64,000 nt of DNA from Saccharicrinis carchari (GCF_900182605.1 NZ_FXTB01000003.1:372001-436000), one strand, 5' to 3'; positions 8,543-17,090 are shown, counted from the stretch's first letter. Made by a program: numbers and translations. Notes: generated by a model from the letters alone, not told the origin.

Positions 8543-9343
8543 TTAGGGTTGGGATAAAATATCCCTCAATTTTATCCAGGTGCCTGCCGTGAGTACGGGT
8601 TCGTATTTTGTGGGCTGGTTTTTAATATTGTCGATAATATATCCAGCTCTTTGTTTTGAATCCGGATGGGTGCTTATCCACGACTGGTACTTCATTGCTG
8701 CAAATTCGTTATCGGAAAGTTTATACAGGAAATTAGCGAAAGGTTCCGGGTTTATTTTTGCATTAATCAGATAATCAATGGCTTTGATGTCAGCTTCTTT
8801 TTCTAAACTTCTGTCAAAAGCGGATGATGAAAGGAGCTTTGCGGTTTCTTTCATAATTTCAGCACCACCTTTCCCCATTGTCATGGATACTAATGCTGAA
8901 AGTCCAACTTCCTTCACCAGTTTTTTCATCACATGATTAAGTTGGATGTGCGCTATTTCATGACAGATTACTCCACCTAATTGATCTTGATTGTCCGCAG
9001 CCAGAATTAAGCCACTGTAAATTAACAGATGTCCATTGGGTAATGCAAAGGCATTGATTTCATCTGAACGAAGTAAGTGTACTTTAATCGATTCTCTATC
9101 TATGTAGTTGTCTCTGCAAATTGTATTTACAATACTATCGATGGCATGGTTTACGAAGGGATTATCTATTTCGGCCCCTGTTTTTTTGAATAACTCCAAA
9201 TAAAGTTCTCCCAGCTTTTCTTCCGTTTTATCCGTTGTTTTTTGAACTTCCAAAACAGACATCCAATCAACTTGAGCCAACACAAACCAAGTTGAAAAAA
9301 ACAATAATATTATTGCTAAGCATTGTAGAACTATCTTTCTCAT
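8543..9343 (-). CDS. M48 family zinc metalloprotease, exported
   Basis: A 266-residue periplasmic peptidase. Residues 5-23 form a signal peptide ending near VLAQ. The zinc site is H128-E-I-A-H132, with the third ligand E183 in SLEKEAD. The HPDSKQRAG segment (226-234) is the usual second-shell motif of M48 proteins such as BepA/LoiP. It lacks the TPR domain of BepA. Known relatives degrade misassembled envelope proteins. It is the last gene of a four-gene coupled operon: its ATG overlaps the stop of the DUF4870 gene by 4 nt. The link to three small membrane proteins suggests a role in quality control of membrane proteins, which is inference. Confidence 0.88.
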   Translation of the reverse strand: MRKIVLQCLAIILLFFSTWFVLAQVDWMSVLEVQKTTDKTEEKLGELYLELFKKTGAEIDNPFVNHAIDSIVNTICRDNYIDRESIKVHLLRSDEINAFALPNGHLLIYSGLILAADNQDQLGGVICHEIAHIQLNHVMKKLVKEVGLSALVSMTMGKGGAEIMKETAKLLSSSAFDRSLEKEADIKAIDYLINAKINPEPFANFLYKLSDNEFAAMKYQSWISTHPDSKQRAGYIIDNIKNQPTKYEPVLTAGTWIKLRDILSQP

Positions 9344-9777
9344 GATTTTGGATTACAGATTAGGTTACTCAGGTTTCCATAAAACCACCATTCTATATGG
9401 ACACCTTTTCTGGTTTGAATTGCTGTATATATGGTTGCAATAAATTCAGCCAGATTGAAAAGTAAAGCTGCAATAAGGTACGCAATGTAATTGTTGGTTA
9501 CGGCCTGAGAAGTAAAAATTATTGATACGGTCCACCAAAATGCGTAACTGTTTATAAATAGTACCGATACCTGAGAGAGTAAAGCCTGTGTGCAATGCCA
9601 ACGGACAAAATAAGTTCCTTTCCTGTTGGCTAAATAAAAGATGAAGGTTGCAATGAGGTTTATAATTGGCAAAGGTAAACCCGCAATTAAAGCAATCAGG
9701 GACATTAGGTAGCTGTTTGAAGCTTTTTCAGTTTCATGCTCTCCCGGTTCATATTGGAATTTTCTTACATTTATCAT
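9340..9777 (-). CDS. DUF4870-like multi-pass membrane protein
   Basis: A 145-residue membrane protein with about four hydrophobic segments (near 25-50, 62-80, 82-95 and 98-120). The FVRWHCTQALLSQ stretch after the second segment is typical of the DUF4870/Tic20-like family, where an F-x-x-x-H-x-x-Q-A-L motif follows the first hairpin. The function of the family is unknown. Its start overlaps the preceding DUF2752 gene by 4 nt (ATGA type) and its end overlaps the M48 protease by 4 nt, so the three are likely translated together. Confidence 0.72.
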   Translation of the reverse strand: MINVRKFQYEPGEHETEKASNSYLMSLIALIAGLPLPIINLIATFIFYLANRKGTYFVRWHCTQALLSQVSVLFINSYAFWWTVSIIFTSQAVTNNYIAYLIAALLFNLAEFIATIYTAIQTRKGVHIEWWFYGNLSNLICNPKS

Positions 9778-10184
9778 AGTCCTTTAGTAATATTCCATAT
9801 CCAATTTATTATCACGAGTATTACGAGTGGTATTGCAAATTGGGGTTTTTTTATGATTTGCTCAAATTTTTGATAGCAATCAAATAATGATTTTCTTTTG
9901 GTAATAATGTCTAAAGTAATCCATAGGGGAACTATAAGCATTATAAGTGTGATGAATAAACCGAACGGATTTATAAGTAGCGATTTAATGAAATCCCCAT
10001 TGATCAGAGAAAATACAGACCTTGTTGAACCGCAGGAAGGGCAGGGTATATTTGTTATATGTTTCCAAAGACATACTTCAACAGAATTTATTTCGTTTAT
10101 GCCTTTCTGTATGCCCAGGTAGAGCCAAATATACCCTGATATGCAGGCGGTAAGTATAATTCCGTATAGCTTATTCCTGCTCAA
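9774..10184 (-). CDS. DUF2752 membrane protein
   Basis: A 136-residue protein with three predicted membrane segments (about 9-24, 70-93, 114-132). It carries the family signature C48-P-S-C51-G-S-T-R55 just before the second half, plus the LINGDFIKSLLINPFG segment that defines DUF2752. The two cysteines may form a disulfide or bind metal, but no member has a proven function that I can name. It is the second gene of the TM2-DUF2752-DUF4870-M48 operon, starting 4 nt after the TM2 gene. Confidence 0.85.
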   Translation of the reverse strand: MSRNKLYGIILTACISGYIWLYLGIQKGINEINSVEVCLWKHITNIPCPSCGSTRSVFSLINGDFIKSLLINPFGLFITLIMLIVPLWITLDIITKRKSLFDCYQKFEQIIKKPQFAIPLVILVIINWIWNITKGL

Positions 10185-10188
10185 AACA

Positions 10189-10527
10189 TTAATATAAAGC
10201 TTGTCTAAGTTTAGCTATATTTTTTTCTCTGGTAGCACCCATAATTATGAACCAGTCAATTATAGCCCAAATACCAAAGCCGCCACAAGTTAAAAGCTTA
10301 CCGATTCCAAGTCCTGTGTCTCCAATCATAAAGCGGTCGATGCCCAAACTTCCGCCGAGCAATGAAACAATAAGGCTTGTTGTAGGGTCTTTGAATTGCA
10401 ATGTTTGAATCAGGCTCCATTTAGAGTCGTCTAACTGAAGAAGTTGCTCTCTAATTTGAATAACCTCATGGCTTTCAAAGTATTTGCCATTTGTCATGAT
10501 AAACATGTCCACCTTCTGTGCTTCCAT
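10189..10527 (-). CDS. TM2 domain protein
   Basis: A 112-residue protein. A polar N-terminal half of about 45 residues is followed by a TM2 domain with two membrane helices. The domain has the motif LGGSLGIDRFMIGDTGLGI, then LLTCGGFGIWAIIDWFIIM, which is the family pattern including the D-R-F and W-x-x-D-W-F residues. TM2 proteins are widespread and functionally obscure. It is the first gene of the operon that ends in the M48 protease. The N-terminal half (ESHEVIQIREQLLQLDDSKW) is a short amphipathic helix region often seen in Bacteroidota TM2 proteins. Confidence 0.88.
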   Translation of the reverse strand: MEAQKVDMFIMTNGKYFESHEVIQIREQLLQLDDSKWSLIQTLQFKDPTTSLIVSLLGGSLGIDRFMIGDTGLGIGKLLTCGGFGIWAIIDWFIIMGATREKNIAKLRQALY

Positions 10528-10723
10528 ATTGAAATGTACTTTAATAAATAATCCCTACTCGTTTGGCTTTTCAGTTTCGCCCCGTTTTTTCAAATGGTGT
10601 CGACTCCATTTTATTTTAAAAGATAAACCTAACATATTCTATTAAAAAGTCACTAAAAAATTTGATAAATTTGGGATTAGGGTCTAAAATATCTTTTGGG
10701 AAGACATCGGGATGGTTTCCATC

Positions 10724-12079
10724 TTAAAACAGTCCCTTGGCAAACTCCTTAAAATCGATACCCGAAAAATTGCCCGAGCTCATCAGTAATAAGTTACTGT
10801 TTTCCCAATTCAGCGAATGGAGCGTTTGTTGTAATTTATCGGTATCTGAAAAAACAGTCACATTATCGGTACCGAAAGCTACCCGCACCATCTCCTCGTT
10901 AATGGGTGGAAGCTTTTTATGGGCCACCACTTTGGGATTGAAATACACGTAGGCCATGTCTGCCTCTTGCATGCTGTTTTTATAATGGGGCAAAAAGTCC
11001 TTGTTTAAGCTGCTAAAAGTGTGCAGCTCCATACAGGCCACCAGTTTCCTATGGGGATACTGCTGTTTTACCGCTTTAACCGTAGCTTCGAGTTTGGAGG
11101 GCGAATGGGCAAAATCTAAAAACACCGCAGCGCTTTCTTCGCTCCGCAATGTTTGCAGGCGTTTGGCAGCCCCTTTAAAGGAGGATATGCACTTAAAAAA
11201 GGTATCGTCGGCAATACCAAGCTCAGCGCAAAGCAAACGGGCTCCGTTTAAATTCTGCAAGTTATGGGGACCAAATACAGATAAAGTATAGTTATTACCA
11301 TTAAAAGTAACGGTTGATTTTCCGTTGGTGAGCGCACAGGGCAACTCATCGTAGGCCAGGCTTTTAATATCGGGGCGTAGATGATCCGCTATTTTTTGCA
11401 GTTCCGGATCCATCAAGTACCATATAAGAGTTGCATCCGAAGCCAGTGTATCGGCAAACAATGTAAATTGCTCCACATAGTTTTCCCAGGTAGGAAAAAC
11501 ATTAATATGATCCCAGGCCACACCGGTGAGTAGGGCCACATGTGGCTTGTACCAATGGAATTTGGGTCGTAGGTCGATAGGAGAAGAGAGGTATTCATCA
11601 CCTTCAAATATTGCTATGGGCGCATCATGCGAAAGCTGCACCATGGTATCAAAACCCTCTATCTGTGCACCTACCATGTAGTCGAACTTGTGGCCGAGCT
11701 CCTTAAGTACGTGCATTACCATAGAGGTAATGGTTGTTTTGCCGTGACTGCCGCCAATGACCACCCGTTTTTTTTCTTTGCATTGCTCGTACAAATACTC
11801 AGGATAAGAGTATACTTTTAAGTTCAGTTCCTGCGCTCGTATAAGCTCGGGGTTATCTTTTCGGGCGTGCATCCCTAAAATAATAACATCAATGCTGCTG
11901 TTTATCTGTTCCGGAAACCAGCCAAAGGCTTTGGGTAACAAACCATGCGTTTGCAAGCGACTGCGCGAGGGATCGAATATTTCGTCGTCGGAACCGGTAA
12001 CTCTATATCCTTTTTTATGCAGAGCGATGGCCAAATTGTGCATGGCTGCGCCTCCTATGGCAATAAAATGTATGTTCAT
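10724..12079 (-). CDS. mpl: UDP-N-acetylmuramate:L-Ala-D-Glu-meso-DAP ligase (murein peptide ligase)
   Basis: A 451-residue Mur ligase that attaches recovered murein tripeptide to UDP-MurNAc in peptidoglycan recycling. The N-terminal Rossmann-like domain starts MNIHFIAIGGAAMHNLA. The ATP P-loop is GGSHGKTT (109-116), the central domain has the E-G-D-E-Y-L-S-S-P segment, and the C-terminal domain begins near 315 with VFLDFAHSP. The IHF-x-x-G-x-x-M-x-x-L start and the length favour Mpl over MurC. It is transcribed away from the DUF3810 gene, with 49 bp between the two starts. Confidence 0.9.
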   Translation of the reverse strand: MNIHFIAIGGAAMHNLAIALHKKGYRVTGSDDEIFDPSRSRLQTHGLLPKAFGWFPEQINSSIDVIILGMHARKDNPELIRAQELNLKVYSYPEYLYEQCKEKKRVVIGGSHGKTTITSMVMHVLKELGHKFDYMVGAQIEGFDTMVQLSHDAPIAIFEGDEYLSSPIDLRPKFHWYKPHVALLTGVAWDHINVFPTWENYVEQFTLFADTLASDATLIWYLMDPELQKIADHLRPDIKSLAYDELPCALTNGKSTVTFNGNNYTLSVFGPHNLQNLNGARLLCAELGIADDTFFKCISSFKGAAKRLQTLRSEESAAVFLDFAHSPSKLEATVKAVKQQYPHRKLVACMELHTFSSLNKDFLPHYKNSMQEADMAYVYFNPKVVAHKKLPPINEEMVRVAFGTDNVTVFSDTDKLQQTLHSLNWENSNLLLMSSGNFSGIDFKEFAKGLF

Positions 12080-12089
12080 GTATTATCGT

Positions 12090-12097
12090 TATCTTTG
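12090..12097 (+). promoter_or_regulatory. Bacteroidetes -7 promoter element of the DUF3810 gene
   Basis: TATCTTTG matches the TAnnTTTG consensus of the Bacteroidetes primary sigma factor. It lies 31 nt before the chosen ATG at 12129, which supports that start over an earlier in-frame ATG that would lie inside mpl. A clear -33 TTG is not visible. Confidence 0.6.
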
Positions 12098-12128
12098 CTT
12101 AAACCACGAAAATAATAATAATTACCTA

Positions 12129-13193
12129 ATGCGAATAAAGTCATCCGTTTTAAAATCTTCCATACTGTTTATATTTTTTCTACTGACCTTGTTAATGCAG
12201 CTCATATTTAAATGCAATGCATTGCTCACCGAAAAGTTTTATTCTACCGGATTATATCCATACATTGCCAAAGTATTGTCCTCGGCATCGGTGCGCGTGC
12301 CTTTTTCGTTGGGCGATGCGTTTTATGTATCGCTGATTTTGCTCTTACTTGCAGGCTTGGTTCTCCTGGCACTTCGGAAGATAGGCTTTGGCAGGTTTTT
12401 GATTCGGGTTTTACAAACTATTGCACTGGTATATGTTTTGTTCTACTGGCTTTGGGGCTTTAATTATTACCGTCAATCGGCACACCAAAGGTTACATTTG
12501 AACAAGAGCCCGACCAACGATTCCATTTTTATCCGCAATTTTATTTATGTAATTGAGCAAACCAACTATTATTATTCGCCCCAAACTCAATTTAAACCCG
12601 CTATCACCGATGCGTTGATTGAGGCTTCGTATAAAAGTAAATCGGCATATTTGGGTTATGAATATCCTATGGGCAGGAACAGGACAAAACGTATTACCTT
12701 TAGCGATTTTTTTGCCAAGGCTACTATTCTGGGTTATTATGGCCCCTTTTTTAACGAAACGCATGTGAATAAACACCTTACTGCATGGGACATACCGGTG
12801 GTTACGGCTCACGAAAAATCGCACCGACTTGGGATAACAAGCGAAGCAGAAGCAGGCTTTTACGGATGGCTCATTTGTGTTAATAGCAAGGATGATTTTA
12901 TTAGCTATGCAGGCTGGTTGTATGTGTTGGACTATTTCATCTATCAATCGCGTGGCATAAAAAACAGAAAAGAGTTAATAGCGAAAATAAGACCGGAAGT
13001 GTTGGGCGATATGAGCGTGCGAAATGCACATTGGCGCTCGTGGCGCAACGAAAAAATTGATGACGTTACCACCAAAGTCAATGATGCTTATCTGAAATCG
13101 AACAATATTCAAAAAGGAATTGACGACTATAACGACGTGGTACAATTGATAATAGATTTCTTAGAAGGAGAGCAATCAGCCGAGAGTGGCTAA
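12129..13193 (+). CDS. DUF3810 membrane protein with HExxH motif, putative metallopeptidase
   Basis: A 354-residue protein with three N-terminal membrane segments (about 10-27, 61-83, 93-112) and a C-terminal domain of about 240 residues facing one side of the membrane. That domain has H228-E-K-S-H232 in VTAHEKSHRLGI, followed by SEAEAGF (E239, E241), where one of these Glu could be the third zinc ligand. This pattern belongs to DUF3810, a family frequent in Bacteroidota and Firmicutes, and looks like a gluzincin peptidase; activity is inference. The frame is open further upstream to 11892, but that part is antisense to mpl, and the promoter at 12090 supports ATG 12129. Confidence 0.8.
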   Translation: MRIKSSVLKSSILFIFFLLTLLMQLIFKCNALLTEKFYSTGLYPYIAKVLSSASVRVPFSLGDAFYVSLILLLLAGLVLLALRKIGFGRFLIRVLQTIALVYVLFYWLWGFNYYRQSAHQRLHLNKSPTNDSIFIRNFIYVIEQTNYYYSPQTQFKPAITDALIEASYKSKSAYLGYEYPMGRNRTKRITFSDFFAKATILGYYGPFFNETHVNKHLTAWDIPVVTAHEKSHRLGITSEAEAGFYGWLICVNSKDDFISYAGWLYVLDYFIYQSRGIKNRKELIAKIRPEVLGDMSVRNAHWRSWRNEKIDDVTTKVNDAYLKSNNIQKGIDDYNDVVQLIIDFLEGEQSAESG

Positions 13194-13515
13194 ATATGTG
13201 CATAATGCGGCGAACGTAAAACTGAGAGAGAGCCGCTGTGCATAATGATAAGAGCCAAAAGCAGAGGGCGAATAGCATAAAGACGATAAGGTAGGGTTTG
13301 AAACCTTGGAGTACGACCCGGTGCACCGTTTAAATTGGGCTTCGGGTGAAAAAGGTGGTACGGTTAAGGGATAACAGCGCCGAACTGCTAGTATTTATAG
13401 ACCTGACCATTTCGGTTGGCGGAATGGATTAAACGAAAAATGGAGTTAGTAAACGTAATGATTGGATTAAGTGATAATTGAATTAAAGGATTAAGGATAA
13501 CTAAAAATAAATAAC
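13194..13515. other. Purine-rich intergenic region without a gene
   Basis: 322 bases between the DUF3810 gene and the HAD gene. The plus strand is unusually rich in A and G. A 25-codon open stretch near 13297-13374 (translating as FETLEYDPVHRLNW and on) has no start and is flanked by stops; it may be a scrap of lost coding sequence. No hairpin terminator or RNA gene is evident. Confidence 0.45.
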
Positions 13516-14304
13516 ATGATAAAATTAATTGTAACAGATATGGATGGCACCTTGTTAAATTCTAATAAGGAATTGTCGCCAAAATTTGAAAGCATATATA
13601 AACAACTGCGTGACAAGGGTATTCGTTTTGCCGTAGCCAGCGGACGACCGCATTACAGCCTGCGTCCACAATTTGAACATTTTACGCACGACATTATTTT
13701 TATTGGCGACAACGGTGCCTATATCGGCACCCAACCAGAGCCACTTATATCCGGCAGCTTTACTAATAGCGAAATGGATGAAATAATAAACACCTACCGT
13801 AAAATAGCTGGTGTTGACGCTGTTATTTGTACGCCCCATAAGCCCTACACCGAATCGGATGATGCTGATTTTATAAAAAAGGCCAAAAAATATTATCCGA
13901 ATATCGAGATGGTAGATGAAGCCAAAAAAATTAATGAGCAAGTGCTAAAAGTGGCCATTTGTGATTCACTCACCTGGCAAGAAAATAGTGGCAAAATATG
14001 GAATCGTTTCGAGGAAAAGCATGTAGTGGCGCCATCGAGCAATGTATGGATAGATTTGATGCCTTTAGGGGTTAATAAGGGTGCTGCGGTTGCGCACATA
14101 CAGCAATTATTGGGCGTAAAAAAAGAGGAGACCATGGTGTTTGGCGATTTTCATAATGATATTGAGATGTTACAAATGGCCAGCCACAGTTATGCCATGG
14201 AAAATGCACACGAAGATGTTAAAAATGTGGCCCAATTTATTGCGCCAAGTAACGATTCCAACGGAGTGATACAAGTAATAGAGGAAGTGGTATTAAAGCA
14301 TTAA
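13516..14304 (+). CDS. Cof-type HAD-IIB family phosphatase
   Basis: A 262-residue haloacid dehalogenase superfamily hydrolase. Motif I is D8-M-D10-G-T-L near the N terminus, with D8 as nucleophile. Motif II is in FAVASGRP, the lysine of motif III lies in GVNKGAAV, and motif IV is FGDFHNDIEML. The C2B cap fills the middle, as in Cof/YidA proteins that dephosphorylate sugar phosphates or similar small metabolites; the substrate cannot be told from sequence. It starts at an ATG that follows AATAAATAAC. It lies 101 bp upstream of rpsP, which has its own promoter. Confidence 0.9.
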   Translation: MIKLIVTDMDGTLLNSNKELSPKFESIYKQLRDKGIRFAVASGRPHYSLRPQFEHFTHDIIFIGDNGAYIGTQPEPLISGSFTNSEMDEIINTYRKIAGVDAVICTPHKPYTESDDADFIKKAKKYYPNIEMVDEAKKINEQVLKVAICDSLTWQENSGKIWNRFEEKHVVAPSSNVWIDLMPLGVNKGAAVAHIQQLLGVKKEETMVFGDFHNDIEMLQMASHSYAMENAHEDVKNVAQFIAPSNDSNGVIQVIEEVVLKH

Positions 14305-14344
14305 TTTTTAATGGAAAGCATAGTTTCTTTTTAAAAATAATATT

Positions 14345-14352
14345 TATCTTTG
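14345..14352 (+). promoter_or_regulatory. -7 promoter element of rpsP
   Basis: TATCTTTG matches TAnnTTTG and lies 53 nt before the rpsP ATG. The sequence just after it (CACCCGC) resembles the start of many Bacteroidota ribosomal-protein leaders. No exact TTG at -33 is present. Confidence 0.6.
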
Positions 14353-14405
14353 CACCCGCAAAACAGAGCTTTTGCAACATTTGTAAATCAAATAAAATTT
14401 AAAAC

Positions 14406-14969
14406 ATGCCAGTAAAAATTAGACTAGCAAGACACGGTCGTAAAAGAAACGCTTTCTACCACATTGTGGTTGCAGACAGCAGAGCGCCACGTGATGGCAA
14501 GTACATTGAGCGTATCGGATCGTACAATCCCAACACCAACCCTGCAACTATCGATTTAAACTTCGATAAGGCTTTAACCTGGTTAGGTAACGGAGCGCAA
14601 CCTACTGATACCGCAAGGGCTATTTTGTCGTACAAGGGGGTAATGATGAAAAAGCACCTTTTAGAAGGTGTTAAAAAAGGTGCCTTTGACGAGGCCGAGG
14701 CGGATAAGAGATTTCAAGCCTGGTTGACGGAAAAGGAAGCCAAAATTCAAGCAAAAATTGACGGCTTGGCCGGTAAAGATGCCGAGCAAAGCAAAGAGCA
14801 GCTTGAACGTGAAGCGAAAGTTAATGCCGAAAGAGCAGAGGCTATCGCCAAAAGAAAGTCAGATTTGGCCGCAGAAGCCGAAGCAGCCCAAAAGGCGAAG
14901 GAAGCACCTGCAGCCGAGGCACAGGATGAGCAAGGTGAAGCACCTGCCGAAGAGCCTTCTGCCGAATAA
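14406..14969 (+). CDS. rpsP: 30S ribosomal protein S16 with long C-terminal extension
   Basis: A 187-residue S16. The first 80 or so residues are the conserved core ([20 protein letters not shown], then [19 protein letters not shown]). The rest, from about 100 on, is a low-complexity helix rich in Ala, Glu, Lys and Gln ending APAEEPSAE. Bacterial S16 is usually 80-90 residues; long acidic and alanine-rich tails are common in Bacteroidota. It lies upstream of rimM, as in many bacteria, but a strong terminator separates them. Confidence 0.96.
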   Translation: MPVKIRLARHGRKRNAFYHIVVADSRAPRDGKYIERIGSYNPNTNPATIDLNFDKALTWLGNGAQPTDTARAILSYKGVMMKKHLLEGVKKGAFDEAEADKRFQAWLTEKEAKIQAKIDGLAGKDAEQSKEQLEREAKVNAERAEAIAKRKSDLAAEAEAAQKAKEAPAAEAQDEQGEAPAEEPSAE

Positions 14970-15002
14970 GACAGCTTGCAGAAGCATCTTAAACAATATA
15001 AG

Positions 15003-15033
15003 AAAACCCTCATTACACAATGGGGGTTTTTTT
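15003..15033 (+). terminator. Rho-independent terminator of rpsP
   Basis: A 12-bp stem (AAAACCCTCATT pairing with AATGGGGGTTTT, one G-T wobble) with loop ACAC runs into seven T residues. It lies 33 nt after the rpsP stop and before rimM. Confidence 0.88.
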
Positions 15034-15128
15034 ATGCGTAGTAACTTGCTGTAATGCGCCGGTTTTTTACGCAGCATATTGCAGCTGAGATACTATTTCT
15101 CTATTTTTACCCTACCAATATAAATGGC

Positions 15129-15677
15129 ATGATACAAAAAGAAGACACAACACAAATTGGTTTTATCCAAAAAACCCATGGCGTAAAAGGTGAGCTTACC
15201 TTGCTATTAATAGAAGGGATAAACAGTGAGGAGCTGGATATGGATTTTCTGTTTTTGGATATAGACAAGGGGCTGGTTCCGTTTTATGTAGAAAGTTATC
15301 GGGTAAAGGGCACAAAAAGTATATTGGTTAAACTGGAAGGCGTGGACAGTGAGAGCAGAGCAGGTGATTTGTGTGGCACTGCTGTGTATGTAGGTAAACA
15401 GCAGCTTGAAGCGCTGGATGAAATGCCGGATGTGGGCTATGTGGGGTACAGGGTGTACGATAAAAAAAAGGGATGTATTGGCTCGATAAGGGCAGTAGTT
15501 GAAATTGTTAATAACCCTTTGTTTGCGCTTGATTTTGAAAACAAAGAAATTCTATTCCCCATTCACCCCGATTTTATTATTGCTTCCGATGATACGGAAA
15601 AAACCCTGCATGTGGATTTGCCGGAGGGTTTAATAGATATTTATTTGGAAGAGCCTGATGATGAGGAATTAGGATGA
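15129..15677 (+). CDS. rimM: Ribosome maturation factor RimM
   Basis: A 182-residue 16S rRNA processing factor that binds S19 and helps mature the 30S head. The N-terminal beta-barrel begins IGFIQKTHGVKGEL, a strong family signature. The PRC-barrel half starts near 95 (EMPDVGYVGYRVYD) and ends LPEGLIDIYLEEPDDEE. I chose the ATG at 15129 because the signature then falls within the first 25 residues; the frame stays open upstream to 15054 without RimM-like sequence. It follows rpsP after a terminator, so it probably has its own promoter or depends on readthrough. Confidence 0.94.
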   Translation: MIQKEDTTQIGFIQKTHGVKGELTLLLIEGINSEELDMDFLFLDIDKGLVPFYVESYRVKGTKSILVKLEGVDSESRAGDLCGTAVYVGKQQLEALDEMPDVGYVGYRVYDKKKGCIGSIRAVVEIVNNPLFALDFENKEILFPIHPDFIIASDDTEKTLHVDLPEGLIDIYLEEPDDEELG

Positions 15678-15700
15678 TCTTTTGTGCGAAGGAAGAATTA

Positions 15701-16045
15701 TCAACTCTCGCTTACCACCTGCAAGCCTACTACAGATATTACCAAAGTAGAGAGAAAGAAAATACGCCAAAAGGTCACCGGCTCTTTAAATAAAAATATA
15801 CCCGCCACAACGGTTCCAATGGCACCAATGGCGCCCCATACCGCATAGGCCGTTCCTACGGGAATGGCCTTTTCGCCTCCCATAGCCTTGTAAAGTAAAA
15901 ACATGCTTATACTAACAGAAACAGCAAAAGCAGCGAGCCACATCCACGACTCCTTGCCTGATGTGTGCTGTGCTTTACCCATGCTGATGGCGAATCCCGT
16001 TTCGAAGAGACCGCCTACGATTAGTAATATCCAGTTAATACTCAT
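15701..16045 (-). CDS. SMR family transporter, SugE/Gdx-like
   Basis: A 114-residue small multidrug resistance protein with four membrane helices. The essential proton/substrate carboxylate is E15 in GGLFETGF, and the second helix pair has the IPVGTAYAVWGAIGA motif of the family. The overall match is closer to SugE/Gdx guanidinium exporters than to EmrE/QacE, but substrate choice within SMR rests on a few residues and stays open. There is no guanidine riboswitch upstream: only 45 bp separate it from the HIT gene. It converges with rimM (23 bp between stops). Confidence 0.85.
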   Translation of the reverse strand: MSINWILLIVGGLFETGFAISMGKAQHTSGKESWMWLAAFAVSVSISMFLLYKAMGGEKAIPVGTAYAVWGAIGAIGTVVAGIFLFKEPVTFWRIFFLSTLVISVVGLQVVSES

Positions 16046-16090
16046 GGTGATTGCTGTGATTGAACCAAAAACACTTTGCTACACTTAAGG

Positions 16091-16489
16091 CTATAGCTCC
16101 AGGTTAAACTTAATTTTGCTGGCAATAGCCTCAAACTGTTCGGGCGTAAACTTAAGTTTTGGATTTGAAAAGTTAACGTCGCCCTCATCTTTTAAGGGCA
16201 CCAGATGAATATGGGCATGGGGTACTTCCAAACCTAGTACTACCACTCCCACACGTTTGCATTGGATGGATTTGTCGAGGGCTAATGCTATTTTTTTGGC
16301 AAAAAGATGCAGGTCGCACAAGGTTTTATCATCCAAATCAAAAATGTAATCTACTTCCTTTTTGGGAATAACCAGGGTGTGTCCCTCCTGCAGCGGGTTG
16401 ATATCTAAAAATGCAAAGAAGCGGTCGTCCTCAGCAATTTTATAACAAGGAATATCTCCTTTTACTATTTTCGAAAATAGGGTTGCCAT
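16091..16489 (-). CDS. HIT family nucleotide-binding protein
   Basis: A 132-residue histidine-triad protein of the HINT type. The triad H91-A-H93-I-H95 is followed by LVPL, and the N-terminal motif FSKIVKGDIPCYKIAEDD is typical. Such proteins hydrolyse nucleoside 5'-phosphoramidates and similar adenylates; the physiological role is unclear. It lies 10 nt downstream of greA on the same strand, a gene pair that recurs in Bacteroidota, and is probably co-transcribed with it. Confidence 0.93.
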   Translation of the reverse strand: MATLFSKIVKGDIPCYKIAEDDRFFAFLDINPLQEGHTLVIPKKEVDYIFDLDDKTLCDLHLFAKKIALALDKSIQCKRVGVVVLGLEVPHAHIHLVPLKDEGDVNFSNPKLKFTPEQFEAIASKIKFNLEL

Positions 16490-16499
16490 ACGCTTTCCT

Positions 16500-16973
16500 T
16501 TAGATAGATATTTCTACTATTTCAAAGGTCATAACACCTGAGGGCACGGTTATATCCACTGTGTCGCCTACTTTTTTCCCTAATAAACCTTTGGCTATGG
16601 GTGTTGAGATGGAGAGTTTACCTTCCTTTAGGTTGGCTTCGCTCTCGGGAACCAGGGTATAGGTCATCTCGGCATTGTTTTTCAGGTTTTTTATTTTAAC
16701 CTTATTTAACAATTGTACTTTTGAGGTGTCAATCCTCGATTCGTCGATAATCCGGGAATTAGCCAATATGTTTTTTATTTTGGAAATTTTCATCTCCAAT
16801 AATCCTTGCGCTTCTTTAGCTGCATCATACTCTGCATTCTCCGACAAATCGCCTTTGTCTCTGGCCTCTGCTATTTGAGCCGAGATGCTGGGTCTTTCTA
16901 CTGACTCCAGTTGATGGAGCTCTGCTTTTAATTTTTTCAGCCCTTCTTCGGTAAGATAACTTACGTTTGACAT
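16500..16973 (-). CDS. greA: Transcription elongation factor GreA
   Basis: A 157-residue Gre factor that rescues backtracked RNA polymerase. The N-terminal coiled-coil hairpin (about 5-75) contains YLTEEGLKKLKAEL and the acidic tip motif ARDKGDLSENAEYDAAKE, with the D and E residues that enter the polymerase secondary channel. The C-terminal FKBP-like domain begins near 80. It is the first gene of a likely greA-HIT transcript. A TATCTTTG element on the same strand at 17054-17061 can serve as promoter. Confidence 0.96.
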   Translation of the reverse strand: MSNVSYLTEEGLKKLKAELHQLESVERPSISAQIAEARDKGDLSENAEYDAAKEAQGLLEMKISKIKNILANSRIIDESRIDTSKVQLLNKVKIKNLKNNAEMTYTLVPESEANLKEGKLSISTPIAKGLLGKKVGDTVDITVPSGVMTFEIVEISI

Positions 16974-17053
16974 TTGCCTTCCTCCTTTATGTATTGCTTT
17001 ATGAATTACTATATAAAAAAATAAAGAATCCCGGAATCCGAAACTCTTTGCTG

Positions 17054-17061
17054 CAAAGATA
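17054..17061 (-). promoter_or_regulatory. -7 promoter element of greA
   Basis: On the minus strand this reads TATCTTTG, matching TAnnTTTG, about 80 nt before the greA ATG. It lies between greA and the upstream hypothetical gene, so greA need not depend on that gene's promoter. Confidence 0.55.
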
Positions 17062-17090
17062 TAAAATAAGTACTGAATTAGAAATAGGGA

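Noticed and set aside
13078-13326. An 82-codon minus-strand frame at the end of the DUF3810 gene
   Set aside because: Half of it is antisense to the DUF3810 coding region and the rest lies in purine-rich intergenic sequence; it has no family resemblance.
13194-13515. Similarity of purine-rich stretches at 13194-13515 and 44861-44985
   Set aside because: Only short words such as AGCATAAAGA are shared. There is no alignable repeat, so I do not call it a repeat family.
16046-16090. A guanidine riboswitch in front of the SMR exporter
   Set aside because: Only 45 bases separate it from the preceding HIT gene, which is too short for any known guanidine riboswitch.
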